Of a DNA stretch of 64,000 bases, positions 27,004-34,616 are shown in pieces (within the stretch, counting starts at the first letter, position 1; each line of letters opens with the position of its first letter). The notes below the pieces were generated by a model. The model was not told where the DNA came from, searched no databases, and worked only from the letters and a program-made list of their open reading frames with translations. The stretch lies in contig NZ_BSTC01000004.1 in NCBI RefSeq assembly GCF_030269305.1, positions 375,963-439,962 of the forward strand, given 5' to 3'. Source of the DNA: Kineosporia sp. NBRC 101731 (GTDB taxonomy: Bacteria; Actinomycetota; Actinomycetes; Actinomycetales; Kineosporiaceae). Made by a program: the position numbers and the translations under genes.

Positions 27004-27935
27004 CCGTTCTCAACAACCAGCGCCTGGTCTACCAGCCCTTGCCCCTGCGCCCGCGGGTCACCCTGCCCGGCGACGCGCGGGTGGCCGTCTGGCACGCCCC
27101 GAACGTCGAGCACTACGACTACGTACCGCCGGGCCAGGGATCGCCCCAGGGCCGGGTTCCCGCCCCCGACGTGCAGCACTACATGCACCGCGACGCCGGT
27201 AACCGCACGGCGTTCTGGCGTCTGCTGCGGGTGGTGGACGAGTTCGAGATCCCCTCCACGGTGAGCCTGAGCCTGTCCGTGCTCGAGGAGATCCCCGAGG
27301 TCCGCGATGCGATGAAGGAGCGCGGCTGGGAGGTGATGAGCCACGGAATCTCCAACCTGCGGCCGCTGTACGGCTACGAGGCGCAGGCCGAGCGTGAGTT
27401 CTACGCCCAGAACCAGGCCCTGGCGCTGCGCTACTGGGGCAAGGCGATCAAGGGCATGCTCGGGCCCAAGGTCTCGGGGACCGACAACACCTGTGACCTG
27501 ATGGCCGAGGCCGGCATGACCTACCACGCCGACTGGATCCACGACGAACAACCACGCCCTCTGAGGACGTCCACGGGCGCGCGTCTGGTGTCGGTCCCCT
27601 ACAGCTACATGCTTAACGACGTGCCGCTGCTGCACGCCAAGCACTACGACGGCGACTATTTCGTGGCCATGGTCAAGGCCCAGGTGACGCGGTTGCTGCG
27701 CGACGCCGACCGGGACGGTCAGGCGCGGGTCACCTGTGTGGCCACCCACCCGTTCGTGACCGGTCAGCCCTGGTTCACCCAGTACCTGCGGGAGATCTTC
27801 GGCTGGCTGCGCGAACAGGACGGTGTCTGGCTGAGCACGGCCGGCGAGATCACCGACCACTACCTCGAGCACCACTACGACGAGCAGCTGCGCTCCGCTC
27901 TCGCGAGCCAGGACCCGACGGCGGCGAGGGCATGA
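27000..27935 (+). CDS. Polysaccharide-deacetylase-fold amidohydrolase, PuuE/cyclic-imide-hydrolase-like (A)
   Basis: This 311-residue protein belongs to the NodB-fold group that includes PuuE allantoinase and bacterial cyclic-imide hydrolases rather than sugar deacetylases. Visible features are VAVWHAPNVEHYD, RDAGNRTAFWRLLRVVDEFEIPSTVSLS, the EVMSHGISN motif, SGTDNTCDLMAEAGMTYHADWIHDEQP and a late THPFVTGQPWF. The acid residues and histidines expected for the active site are largely present. In this cluster a ring-opening amide/imide hydrolysis is the most natural role. It is coupled to a second, degenerate copy downstream. Confidence 0.82.
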   Translation: MTVLNNQRLVYQPLPLRPRVTLPGDARVAVWHAPNVEHYDYVPPGQGSPQGRVPAPDVQHYMHRDAGNRTAFWRLLRVVDEFEIPSTVSLSLSVLEEIPEVRDAMKERGWEVMSHGISNLRPLYGYEAQAEREFYAQNQALALRYWGKAIKGMLGPKVSGTDNTCDLMAEAGMTYHADWIHDEQPRPLRTSTGARLVSVPYSYMLNDVPLLHAKHYDGDYFVAMVKAQVTRLLRDADRDGQARVTCVATHPFVTGQPWFTQYLREIFGWLREQDGVWLSTAGEITDHYLEHHYDEQLRSALASQDPTAARA

Positions 27936-28897
27936 ACAGCATCGGCACCGAAACGACGTTCGACGCCCCGATCATCGTCAACCCTGACGACGCAACCGTT
28001 TTCGCCCCGGATCTGGCGCGCACCTACGACCCCCACCGGGAACCCTGGACCCTTCCGGCCGGCAAGAAGCTGGTGGTGTCGCTGTTGCTGCACGCGCCGG
28101 CCTACCTGGACGACGTGCCGGCGGGCCTGCTCAAGCCGGCCGCGATGCAGGGCGGGGTCGGCCGGGAGACGTCCGAGCCGCGGCACGGGCAGGTGGCCAG
28201 GCTCTCACAATGGGACTTCGGCCTGACGGCCGGCATCTGGAGACTGCTCGACATCGCCCAAGCCGCCGGCGTTCCCACCGCAGTAGCACTGGACTCCCAG
28301 GGCGTGCGCACCATGCCCGGCCTGGCCGAGCTGGTCGCCCAGCAGGCCGACGAGATCGTGGTGCGCGGGCGGGCCGCCAACGTCATCCTCGGCACGGGCC
28401 CGGACGAGGAGGCCGAGCGGGCCTACATCGCCGAGGCCACCGCCGCCGTGCAGGACGCCACCGGACGCACCGCGACCGGCTGGTTCGGGCCCGAGCGCAG
28501 CCAGTCCGCCCGCACCACCCGGCTGTTGCGCGAGGCCGGGTACGGCTGGTTCGGCGAGTGGCCGGTCGACGAGCGCCCGGTCGAACTGACCGGTGCATCG
28601 GCCGGCCTGGTCGCCGTGCCGCATCCGCTGGAGACCGAGGACATGTTCAGCCTCTACACCCGCGGACTGCCGTTCGCCGCCTACGAGAGGCTTCTGGACG
28701 CCACGGTCGACACCCTGATCGAGGACGCCGCTGTCGTGGGTGGCCGGCACCTGGGGCTGAGCTGGTTCGGCTGGGTGCTGGGACAGGCCTGCTTCGCCGA
28801 CGTGGCCGAGAGCTTCCTGCACCGTCTGGCCGCCCGCCCCGAAGTACTCCTGGCCACCCCGGGAACCGTTGCCGATCGCGTCCGTTCGTGGACGTGA
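27932..28897 (+). CDS. PuuE-like polysaccharide-deacetylase-fold protein (B), active-site residues not conserved
   Basis: This 321-residue paralogue of the preceding protein shares the fold pattern (WDFGLTAGIWRLLDIAQAAGVPTAVAL, GWFGPERSQSARTTRLLREAGYGWFGEW, VPHPLETEDM). The SHG/HGxxN segment is replaced by V-R-G-R-A-A-N-V and the THPFVTGQP segment by SWFGWVLGQ, so the usual histidines are missing at both positions. It may be a non-catalytic partner of copy A or have a different mechanism. ATGA overlap with copy A and GTGA overlap with the MFS gene support equal expression with its neighbours. Confidence 0.78.
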   Translation: MNSIGTETTFDAPIIVNPDDATVFAPDLARTYDPHREPWTLPAGKKLVVSLLLHAPAYLDDVPAGLLKPAAMQGGVGRETSEPRHGQVARLSQWDFGLTAGIWRLLDIAQAAGVPTAVALDSQGVRTMPGLAELVAQQADEIVVRGRAANVILGTGPDEEAERAYIAEATAAVQDATGRTATGWFGPERSQSARTTRLLREAGYGWFGEWPVDERPVELTGASAGLVAVPHPLETEDMFSLYTRGLPFAAYERLLDATVDTLIEDAAVVGGRHLGLSWFGWVLGQACFADVAESFLHRLAARPEVLLATPGTVADRVRSWT

Positions 28898-30354
28898 CCC
28901 TCACCGGCGCACCCGCCCGAACCACCCTCCCGCGGGCCCTGGCCTGGGCCCTGGGCAGCGGCACGGTGCTGCAGGGCCTGAACTCCGCGGTGATCGCCGT
29001 GGCGCTGGTACCGATCGCCGACCACTACGGCACCTCCGCGGCGATCCCGTGGCTGATCAGCGGCCTGTACATCGCCTCGGCCGTCGGGTCGCCCACCGGC
29101 GGCCGGCTCGCCGACCTGTTCGGGGCCCGGCGGATCTACCTGGCCGGCCTGGTCCTGGTCGTTCTTGCCTCGGTGCTGGGGCCTTTCGCTCCCTCGGCGG
29201 GCTGGCTCGTGGCCGACCGGGTGCTGCTGGGGCTCGGGACCTCGGTGCAGTTCCCCGCCGCGATGGCGATCATCCGCCGGGAGGCGGACCGGCGCGCGGC
29301 CGAGGTCTCCGGGGCGATCGGCGTCGTGGCGCTGTGCGGGCAGAGCACGGCCGCCCTCGCACCGACGGTCGGCGGGCTGATCGTGGTGGTGTCCGGCTGG
29401 CCGGGTATCTTCTGGATCAACCTGCCCCTGGTGGCCAACTGCCTGTTCTGGGTGTGGCGTTGTGTTCCGGCCGACCCGCCCCGCGAGAAACGGGGCGCCC
29501 GGGCCGCCCTGCGGGTCATGGACGTGCCGGGTGCGCTGCTGTTCGTGGCCACGCTGTCACTGACCATGACGGTGCTCCTGTCGCTCGAGAACGGCACACA
29601 AGGGCGGGACCTCGCCCTGGGTGCGGCCGCCGGTCTGCTGGCCGCACTCCTGGTGCTACGGGAGCGACGGTGTGCCACGCCGTTCCTGGACCTGCGACTG
29701 CTGGCCGCCCACCCGGCGATCCTGATGACCTGCGTGCGGGGGACGGTCACGTTCGTGGCCTTCTACACGGTGTTCTACGGAATGCCGCAGTGGCTGGAGG
29801 TGGGCCGGGGCCTCGGCCCGGCCGCCGCCGGCCTGCTGATGCTTCCGGTCTTCGGGGTGGGTGTGGTGTCCACCCTGGTCGCCACCCGATGGGCGGCCCG
29901 GCTGGGACCGGGCCGGCTGCTGCTGGTGGGTAACGCGGCGTTCGTCGTCTCGGGCCTGGTCCTGGCGCTGACCGCCGGCGTGGAGAGCCCGCTCGCGCTC
30001 CTGGTTCTCGTCAATGTTCTCCTCGGCATCCCGACCGGGTTCAACAACCTGGGCAACCAGCTGACGCTGCACCACGCCAGCCCGGCCCGGGCCAGCGGCA
30101 GTGCCAGCGGCCTGTACCGCACGGCCCAGTACATCGGTGCGGCGATCTCCGCCGTGCTGCTGACCCACCTGGTCCCGACCGACCGCGCGGCGGGGGCCGC
30201 CGCCCTGGACACCGCCGTCCGCGACATCGGGCTCTGCCTGGTGATCATCGGTTTCCTGCTCCTGGCCACCGGACTCACCACACATCGACGACACCACCTA
30301 TCTGGACAGGCGTCCTCCATCGGAAGGAACACCAAGAATGGCAACAGGTCTTAA
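28894..30354 (+). CDS. MFS transporter, DHA2 (14-span) type
   Basis: This 486-residue integral membrane protein has a start at GTG 28894 overlapping the upstream stop. WLISGLYIASAVGSPTGGRLADLFGARRIYLAG holds the A-motif, and GQSTAALAPTVGGLI resembles motif C. About 12-14 hydrophobic spans are visible, consistent with DHA2 drug/proton antiporters. In this operon it may export a toxic intermediate or product or import a second substrate. Its end overlaps the methyltransferase 3 start by 17 bases. Confidence 0.88.
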   Translation: MTLTGAPARTTLPRALAWALGSGTVLQGLNSAVIAVALVPIADHYGTSAAIPWLISGLYIASAVGSPTGGRLADLFGARRIYLAGLVLVVLASVLGPFAPSAGWLVADRVLLGLGTSVQFPAAMAIIRREADRRAAEVSGAIGVVALCGQSTAALAPTVGGLIVVVSGWPGIFWINLPLVANCLFWVWRCVPADPPREKRGARAALRVMDVPGALLFVATLSLTMTVLLSLENGTQGRDLALGAAAGLLAALLVLRERRCATPFLDLRLLAAHPAILMTCVRGTVTFVAFYTVFYGMPQWLEVGRGLGPAAAGLLMLPVFGVGVVSTLVATRWAARLGPGRLLLVGNAAFVVSGLVLALTAGVESPLALLVLVNVLLGIPTGFNNLGNQLTLHHASPARASGSASGLYRTAQYIGAAISAVLLTHLVPTDRAAGAAALDTAVRDIGLCLVIIGFLLLATGLTTHRRHHLSGQASSIGRNTKNGNRS

Positions 30355-31414
30355 ACAACGCGGCCGGGCCGACTTCAACTTCCTGGCCGACCTGGCCCGC
30401 TGGAGCGGACTGGAACTGCAGGCAGCGGCGGAGAAGGATTTCGGTGACCTGTGCCCGGGCCAGTCCCTGCCGGGCGAGGTCCACGAGCAGATCCGGCACG
30501 CCACCCGGCTGCTGGAGGAAGGGTCCCGGGCCTACGGCTGGGACCGTTTCTACACCCGCCTCGTGGCCGAGCACCAGTTCGAAGCCGCCCGCTACGCATA
30601 CGAGGACGGCAAGGAAGCTGTCACCACCGAGTACGCCGACAACGCGCAGCAGGGCGGCACCATCATCGTGGACGCCTCGCTCCAGACCCCGGACTACTGG
30701 TCACAGACCGACTTCCACCTCGCGCCCGGCGGATGGGAGGGGCACGAGCGGATGGGTTTCATGATCCATGACTACGTCTACGACCTGATCTTCTCCACCG
30801 GCGGCATCGGAGCGGTCCGGCCGGACCAGAAGTTCACCGATGCCCGGGTCCAGACCGCGCAGGCCGGACTGCGCGATCACTACGACACGATTCTCGAGCT
30901 GGGCGTCGGCACCGGCCGGTACGCGGTCTCGCTGCAGACCGTCTACCCCGGGGCCCGGATCACCGGTGTCGATCTGGGCCGGACCGAACTGGAGCACGCC
31001 CAGCTGGTGGCGGCCCGCCACGGGTTCGCCTGGGACCTGCACCAGGCCGCTTGCGAACGGCTGCCTTTCGAGGACAACTCCTTCGACCTGGTCACTGCTT
31101 TCATCCTGCTGCACGAGGTCCCTCAGCCCTCGGCCCGGCAGATCCTGGCCGAGGCCTACCGGGTGTGCAAGCCCGGTGGGGAGGTCCTCATCGGTGACGT
31201 GGCCCCCTACAAGGATCAGGAGTCCTTGTTCCGTTGCGTGATCCTGGACTGGGAGACGGAGAACCGGGCCGAGCCGTTCTGGCGGGGGGCCCTGCTGGCC
31301 GATCGCCCGGGTCTGGTGCGCGCGGCCGGGTTCGCCGACGTCACCGAGTTCGGCGCTTCCTACCCCTGGATCACCCGCGGCATCAAGCCGGTTCTGGAAG
31401 GAGCCCCCGTATGA
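30338..31414 (+). CDS. Methyltransferase-fold protein 3 (island family)
   Basis: This 358-residue third paralogue (with 15424-16494 and 18436-19485) has a canonical motif I ILELGVGTGRY, ITGVDLGRTEL, FDLVTAFILLHEVP, CKPGGEVLIGDV, and the invariant His127, His136, His144, Asp145 element (H-x8-H-x7-H-D) ahead of it. The N-terminal ~115 residues are helical and unrecognised. ATG 30338 has GGAAGGA eight bases upstream. It is immediately followed by small protein 3 with a 4-base overlap, the tightest of the three pairs. Confidence 0.84.
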   Translation: MATGLKQRGRADFNFLADLARWSGLELQAAAEKDFGDLCPGQSLPGEVHEQIRHATRLLEEGSRAYGWDRFYTRLVAEHQFEAARYAYEDGKEAVTTEYADNAQQGGTIIVDASLQTPDYWSQTDFHLAPGGWEGHERMGFMIHDYVYDLIFSTGGIGAVRPDQKFTDARVQTAQAGLRDHYDTILELGVGTGRYAVSLQTVYPGARITGVDLGRTELEHAQLVAARHGFAWDLHQAACERLPFEDNSFDLVTAFILLHEVPQPSARQILAEAYRVCKPGGEVLIGDVAPYKDQESLFRCVILDWETENRAEPFWRGALLADRPGLVRAAGFADVTEFGASYPWITRGIKPVLEGAPV

Positions 31415-31695
31415 GCAGCCCGCACTACCCCACGACGAACGATCCGGCCCCCACGTACCTGGCCGGCACGAGCCCGGACGAGCTGGCGCGCATGGTGGTC
31501 GGCCTGACCGAGGAGCTCTGGATCCTTCGCGACCGGGTGATGGTGCTGGAGGAGGTACTTTCGCAGTCCGGGGCGATCAGCAGCGGCACGGTCGACGAGC
31601 ACACGCCCGGCGAGGAGCTGCACGGGCGGCTCGCACTGGAACGGCAGCGGCTGATCCGGCGGGTGCTGGGCGCCCCCCTGACCGTCGGCCCGTAG
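31411..31695 (+). CDS. Small helical protein 3 of the methyltransferase-partner family
   Basis: This 94-residue paralogue of 13102-13380 and 18110-18409 carries the core EELWILRDRVMVLEEVL (Trp37), G-x4-G-x-V-D and ERQRLIRRVLGA. The ATG overlaps the methyltransferase 3 stop and has GGAAGGAG seven bases upstream, so it is strongly translated. The Pro/Thr-rich first 18 residues, including Y-L-[AT]-G, also occur in copy 2 (TYLTG), giving those two a longer shared N-terminus than copy 1. Function unknown; complex formation with the coupled methyltransferase-fold protein is inferred. Confidence 0.78.
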   Translation: MSSPHYPTTNDPAPTYLAGTSPDELARMVVGLTEELWILRDRVMVLEEVLSQSGAISSGTVDEHTPGEELHGRLALERQRLIRRVLGAPLTVGP

Positions 31696-31734
31696 GCCGG
31701 TTCGGATGTGCGGCACTTCGGCTCGGTCCGGCCC

Positions 31735-32436
31735 ATGAGCAGCACTGCGGGGATCGTGCTGGCCGCCGGTGCCGGCACCCGGATGGGCCGGCCCAAAGGG
31801 CTGCTCACCGACGCTGACGCAGTGCCCTGGGTGCAGCGTGCGGTCAGGGCACTGCAGGACGCGGGCTGTCGTCCCGTTCTCGTGGCCACCGGTGCGCGGG
31901 CACAGGACGTCGGTCGGCTCGTCCCGGCCTCGGCGACCGTGGTGCCGGTGGCCGGCTGGGAAGAGGGGATGGGCGCTTCACTGCGGGCCGCCCTGCACGC
32001 CGTCGCCGGGCTGACGGCCACGGAAGGCGGGGGTGAAGCACCCGACGCCGTGGTCGTCACCCTGGTCGACATGCCCGACGTGACGGGCGCCGTGGTGGCC
32101 AGACTCCTGGCCGGTACCGGGTCGGCCGCAACCCCGCAACCGCCCCTGGGCTCACCGTTATCGCATTCGGCGGGGCGGCGACGTCAGGGCGCCCTGGCCC
32201 GGGCCAGTTATGACGGTGTCCCCGGTCATCCCGTCCTGCTCGGCCGCGACCACTGGCCGGGCATCCTCGCCACCACGACGGCTGATGCCGGGGCCCGGCA
32301 CTATCTGCGCGGTCGAGACGACGTCGTGCTGGTCGAGGCCGGTGACCTGGCCTCCGGCGCCGACCTGGACACGCCGGAGGATGTCCGCGTCCAGGACGGG
32401 AGAAAAGGTCAGGACGGGCGGAGCCACCCGTCCTGA
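31735..32436 (+). CDS. mocA: MocA-like molybdenum cofactor cytidylyltransferase (NTP transferase)
   Basis: This 233-residue nucleotidyltransferase has GIVLAAGAGTRMGRPKGLL at the N-terminus, VVTLVDMPDV in the middle and GVPGHPVLLGRDHW later, the MocA/NboR pattern. MocA adds CMP to molybdopterin to make the MCD cofactor used by PaoABC-type and related hydroxylases, which fits the enzyme encoded at the opposite end of this island. ATG 31735 starts directly before the Rossmann motif and is preferred to the earlier ATG-less extension at 31708. It ends in a strong hairpin terminator. Confidence 0.87.
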   Translation: MSSTAGIVLAAGAGTRMGRPKGLLTDADAVPWVQRAVRALQDAGCRPVLVATGARAQDVGRLVPASATVVPVAGWEEGMGASLRAALHAVAGLTATEGGGEAPDAVVVTLVDMPDVTGAVVARLLAGTGSAATPQPPLGSPLSHSAGRRRQGALARASYDGVPGHPVLLGRDHWPGILATTTADAGARHYLRGRDDVVLVEAGDLASGADLDTPEDVRVQDGRKGQDGRSHPS

Positions 32437-32438
32437 CC
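32407..32438. terminator. Strong bidirectional terminator closing the island
   Basis: A perfect 12-bp stem, GGTCAGGACGGG (32407-32418) and CCCGTCCTGACC (32427-32438), with an 8-nt loop and an A-run on one side. It overlaps the mocA stop and lies 11 bases from the end of the convergent cellulase gene, so it should end transcripts from both directions. Confidence 0.8.
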
Positions 32439-32448
32439 CTTCGTGGAG

Positions 32449-33507
32449 TTACTGGCCGCGCACCAGACCGACGGCGATCGCCGGGTCGAAGACTCCCGCT
32501 GCGGCGTTCGGGGCGATGCCGCAGTTGCCGTCCGACTCACCGGGGGTCTTGATCCACAACCGCGCCTCGGGCGTCCTGGCCGTGGGCGTCTTGTTCACGC
32601 GCGCGGTGACACCCAGCTTCCGGCCGGCCGGGTTGCACCAGACGCCGTTGCTGCCCAGACCGTTCCGGCTGGTGTCGACGATGTACGGCTTGGTCGCCGA
32701 GCCCCGCTTGCGCAGCTGCGCGTTCAGCTTCGTGGCGAACGCGTTCTCCTCCGCCGTGGTGTGGTAATTGGACACGTTCAGGGAGAACCCGCGGATGTTC
32801 TTCAGCCCGGACTTCAGCAGCCGGCTCGACATGGCCGTCGCCGTGGCGTAGTTCGAGTTGCCCGCATCCAGGTACACGTACGCGTTGGGGGCGCTCTTGT
32901 GGAACTGCTCGGTGGCGTAGGTGAGCAGCTTCTGCCGGGTGGCGGCCTGGGCCGTGGTCAGGCAGTTGAAGTCGGCCAGGGCGTCGGGCTCGAGGACCAC
33001 CACGGCCCGGCGTTTGCCGACACCGGCAGCGAAGTTCTTGATCCAGGTGCGGTATTCGCTCACCGCCGCGCCGCCCGCCGAGTGCCCGCCACAGGCATCG
33101 CGCCCGGGGATGTTGTAGGCCACCAGGATCGGAGCCTTCTTCTTCTTCGCGGCTGCCGTGACGTAGACGTTCACGGCCGGCTTGATGTCGTTGGACCAGC
33201 TCCCGAACCACCGGGCCATCGGCTTGGACGACAGGTTCGCCTTGATCGTGGCGGCGCGGCTGTCGCTCTTGTTCTGGGAGACCCAGGTGGCCGGGCCCGA
33301 CGTCGGGTCGACGTAGAAGGTCATGGTCTTGGGCAGACCCTTGACCGCCGCCGCCGTCACGGTGGTGTCGGCCGCCTGGGTCACCGCGGCCTGGGTCACG
33401 GTGGCGGGGGCGGCGTTCTCGGCGTGACCGACCAGGCTCTGCGTCACGGCGCCGGCAACGGCGAGCGAGGCGGCAGCGGCAATGGTCACGGTGGTGCGTC
33501 GTTTCAC
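32449..33507 (-). CDS. Secreted GH6 cellulase (endoglucanase/cellobiohydrolase)
   Basis: This 352-residue protein has a Sec signal (MKRRTTVTIAAAASLAVAGAVTQSLVGHA) and a single GH6 catalytic domain. Family motifs are visible: VAYNIPGRDACGGHSAGG, VVVLEPDAL with the general-acid Asp, YIVDTSRNG, WCNPAGRKLG and LWIKTPGESDGNCG. A short Thr/Ala/Gln linker (ATVTQAAVTQAADTTVT) separates signal and catalytic domain. No cellulose-binding module is present. The enzyme would hydrolyse beta-1,4-glucan outside the cell. Confidence 0.94.
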   Translation of the reverse strand: MKRRTTVTIAAAASLAVAGAVTQSLVGHAENAAPATVTQAAVTQAADTTVTAAAVKGLPKTMTFYVDPTSGPATWVSQNKSDSRAATIKANLSSKPMARWFGSWSNDIKPAVNVYVTAAAKKKKAPILVAYNIPGRDACGGHSAGGAAVSEYRTWIKNFAAGVGKRRAVVVLEPDALADFNCLTTAQAATRQKLLTYATEQFHKSAPNAYVYLDAGNSNYATATAMSSRLLKSGLKNIRGFSLNVSNYHTTAEENAFATKLNAQLRKRGSATKPYIVDTSRNGLGSNGVWCNPAGRKLGVTARVNKTPTARTPEARLWIKTPGESDGNCGIAPNAAAGVFDPAIAVGLVRGQ

Positions 33508-33600
33508 GGGTCCTCTTCGGTCAGGCCTGGGGAGTAGGCGACCTAACCTAGGGAATCCGATGTTATGAGTTCCTTATCCCTTTCCTCATCATCCCCTTCC

Positions 33601-34542
33601 TCATCGTGCCCGCCGGACGGTCGCGATGCCCACCCCGGCCAGGCACAGCACGCCCCCCACCAGCGCGAGCACCCCCGGCACCTCCCCCAGCAGCGCCCAC
33701 GACATCAGCACCACCAGGGGCGGTACCACGTAGGTGGAGGCGGCCAGTCGTCCCACGTTCGTCCGCGACAGTGCGTATCCCCAGGCCAGGAAGGCAATTG
33801 CGGTGGGGAAGACCCCGAGGTAGAGCAGGCTCAGGGTGGAGGAGAGCGACGCGTCGGCGGCCTGCCGGATCAGGCCGGGCGCGAACGGAAGACAGGCCAC
33901 GGTGCCGGACAGACAGCCGATCCAGGTGAGGGCCAGGGCGTCGATCCGCGTCAGCAGGCGTTTCTGCGCGGTCGCGGCGGTGGCGTAGAGCACGGCCGAG
34001 GCCAGACCGAGCAGAACCCCGACCAGGTCGCCCCGCCCGTCGGAGGTGGTGATCGCGATGAGCGCCACACCGCTGAAGGCCACCGCCATGCCGATCATCA
34101 GCCGAACCGGAAAGCCTTCTCCCAGCAGCAGACCCGCGAGCACAGCGATCAGGACCGGCGCCAGGTTGACCAGCAGGGCGGTGGTTCCGGCGTCGAGACT
34201 CTGCTCGGCCCGGTTCAGGCTCACGTTGTAGAGGCCGAACCAGGCCACACCCCACAGCATCGCGGCGAACAGGAGCGGGCGTCGGGGTAGCAGAGGACGC
34301 GTACTCGCCCCGGTCGCCCGCCTCGCCTTCGCTGCCTGGAAAAGACCGACGGCCGTCAGCGCGACGGAGCCCGCGAGCAGGCGCCCCAAAGCCAGGGGAC
34401 CGGCCGAGTAGTCATGGCCGGCGGCCCGGATGCCCACGAAGGCCGACGCCCACAGGACGACGGTGACACCAGCCGCACCGAGAGGCAGGAGCGAGGTGCG
34501 AGACGGTGCAGGAGGTGGGGCGAGGGCGGTCATGGGGTTCAT
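33601..34542 (-). CDS. EamA/DMT-family transporter
   Basis: This ~313-residue membrane protein has two EamA repeats and about ten spans (LPLGAAGVTVVLWASAFVGIRA..., GDLVGVLLGLASAVLYATAA...). DMT proteins export metabolites or amino acids. The start is uncertain: ATG 34542 is used here; a GTG at 34602 is in frame but lies nearly on the divergent LysR gene and would add a hydrophilic tail. The divergent LysR-type regulator 75 bases away probably controls it. Confidence 0.88.
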   Translation of the reverse strand: MNPMTALAPPPAPSRTSLLPLGAAGVTVVLWASAFVGIRAAGHDYSAGPLALGRLLAGSVALTAVGLFQAAKARRATGASTRPLLPRRPLLFAAMLWGVAWFGLYNVSLNRAEQSLDAGTTALLVNLAPVLIAVLAGLLLGEGFPVRLMIGMAVAFSGVALIAITTSDGRGDLVGVLLGLASAVLYATAATAQKRLLTRIDALALTWIGCLSGTVACLPFAPGLIRQAADASLSSTLSLLYLGVFPTAIAFLAWGYALSRTNVGRLAASTYVVPPLVVLMSWALLGEVPGVLALVGGVLCLAGVGIATVRRAR

Positions 34543-34616
34543 CGTCGGGGTCGTCGCCGATGAAGCACCAGCACGCGTTACTACCTGACCATTAAGCCGC
34601 ACTGTAGAGTTGTCCG

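Noticed and set aside
5789-32436. Island as an integrative mobile element
   Set aside because: No integrase, transposase, tRNA end or direct-repeat boundary was seen at either edge, and base composition looks like that of the neighbours.
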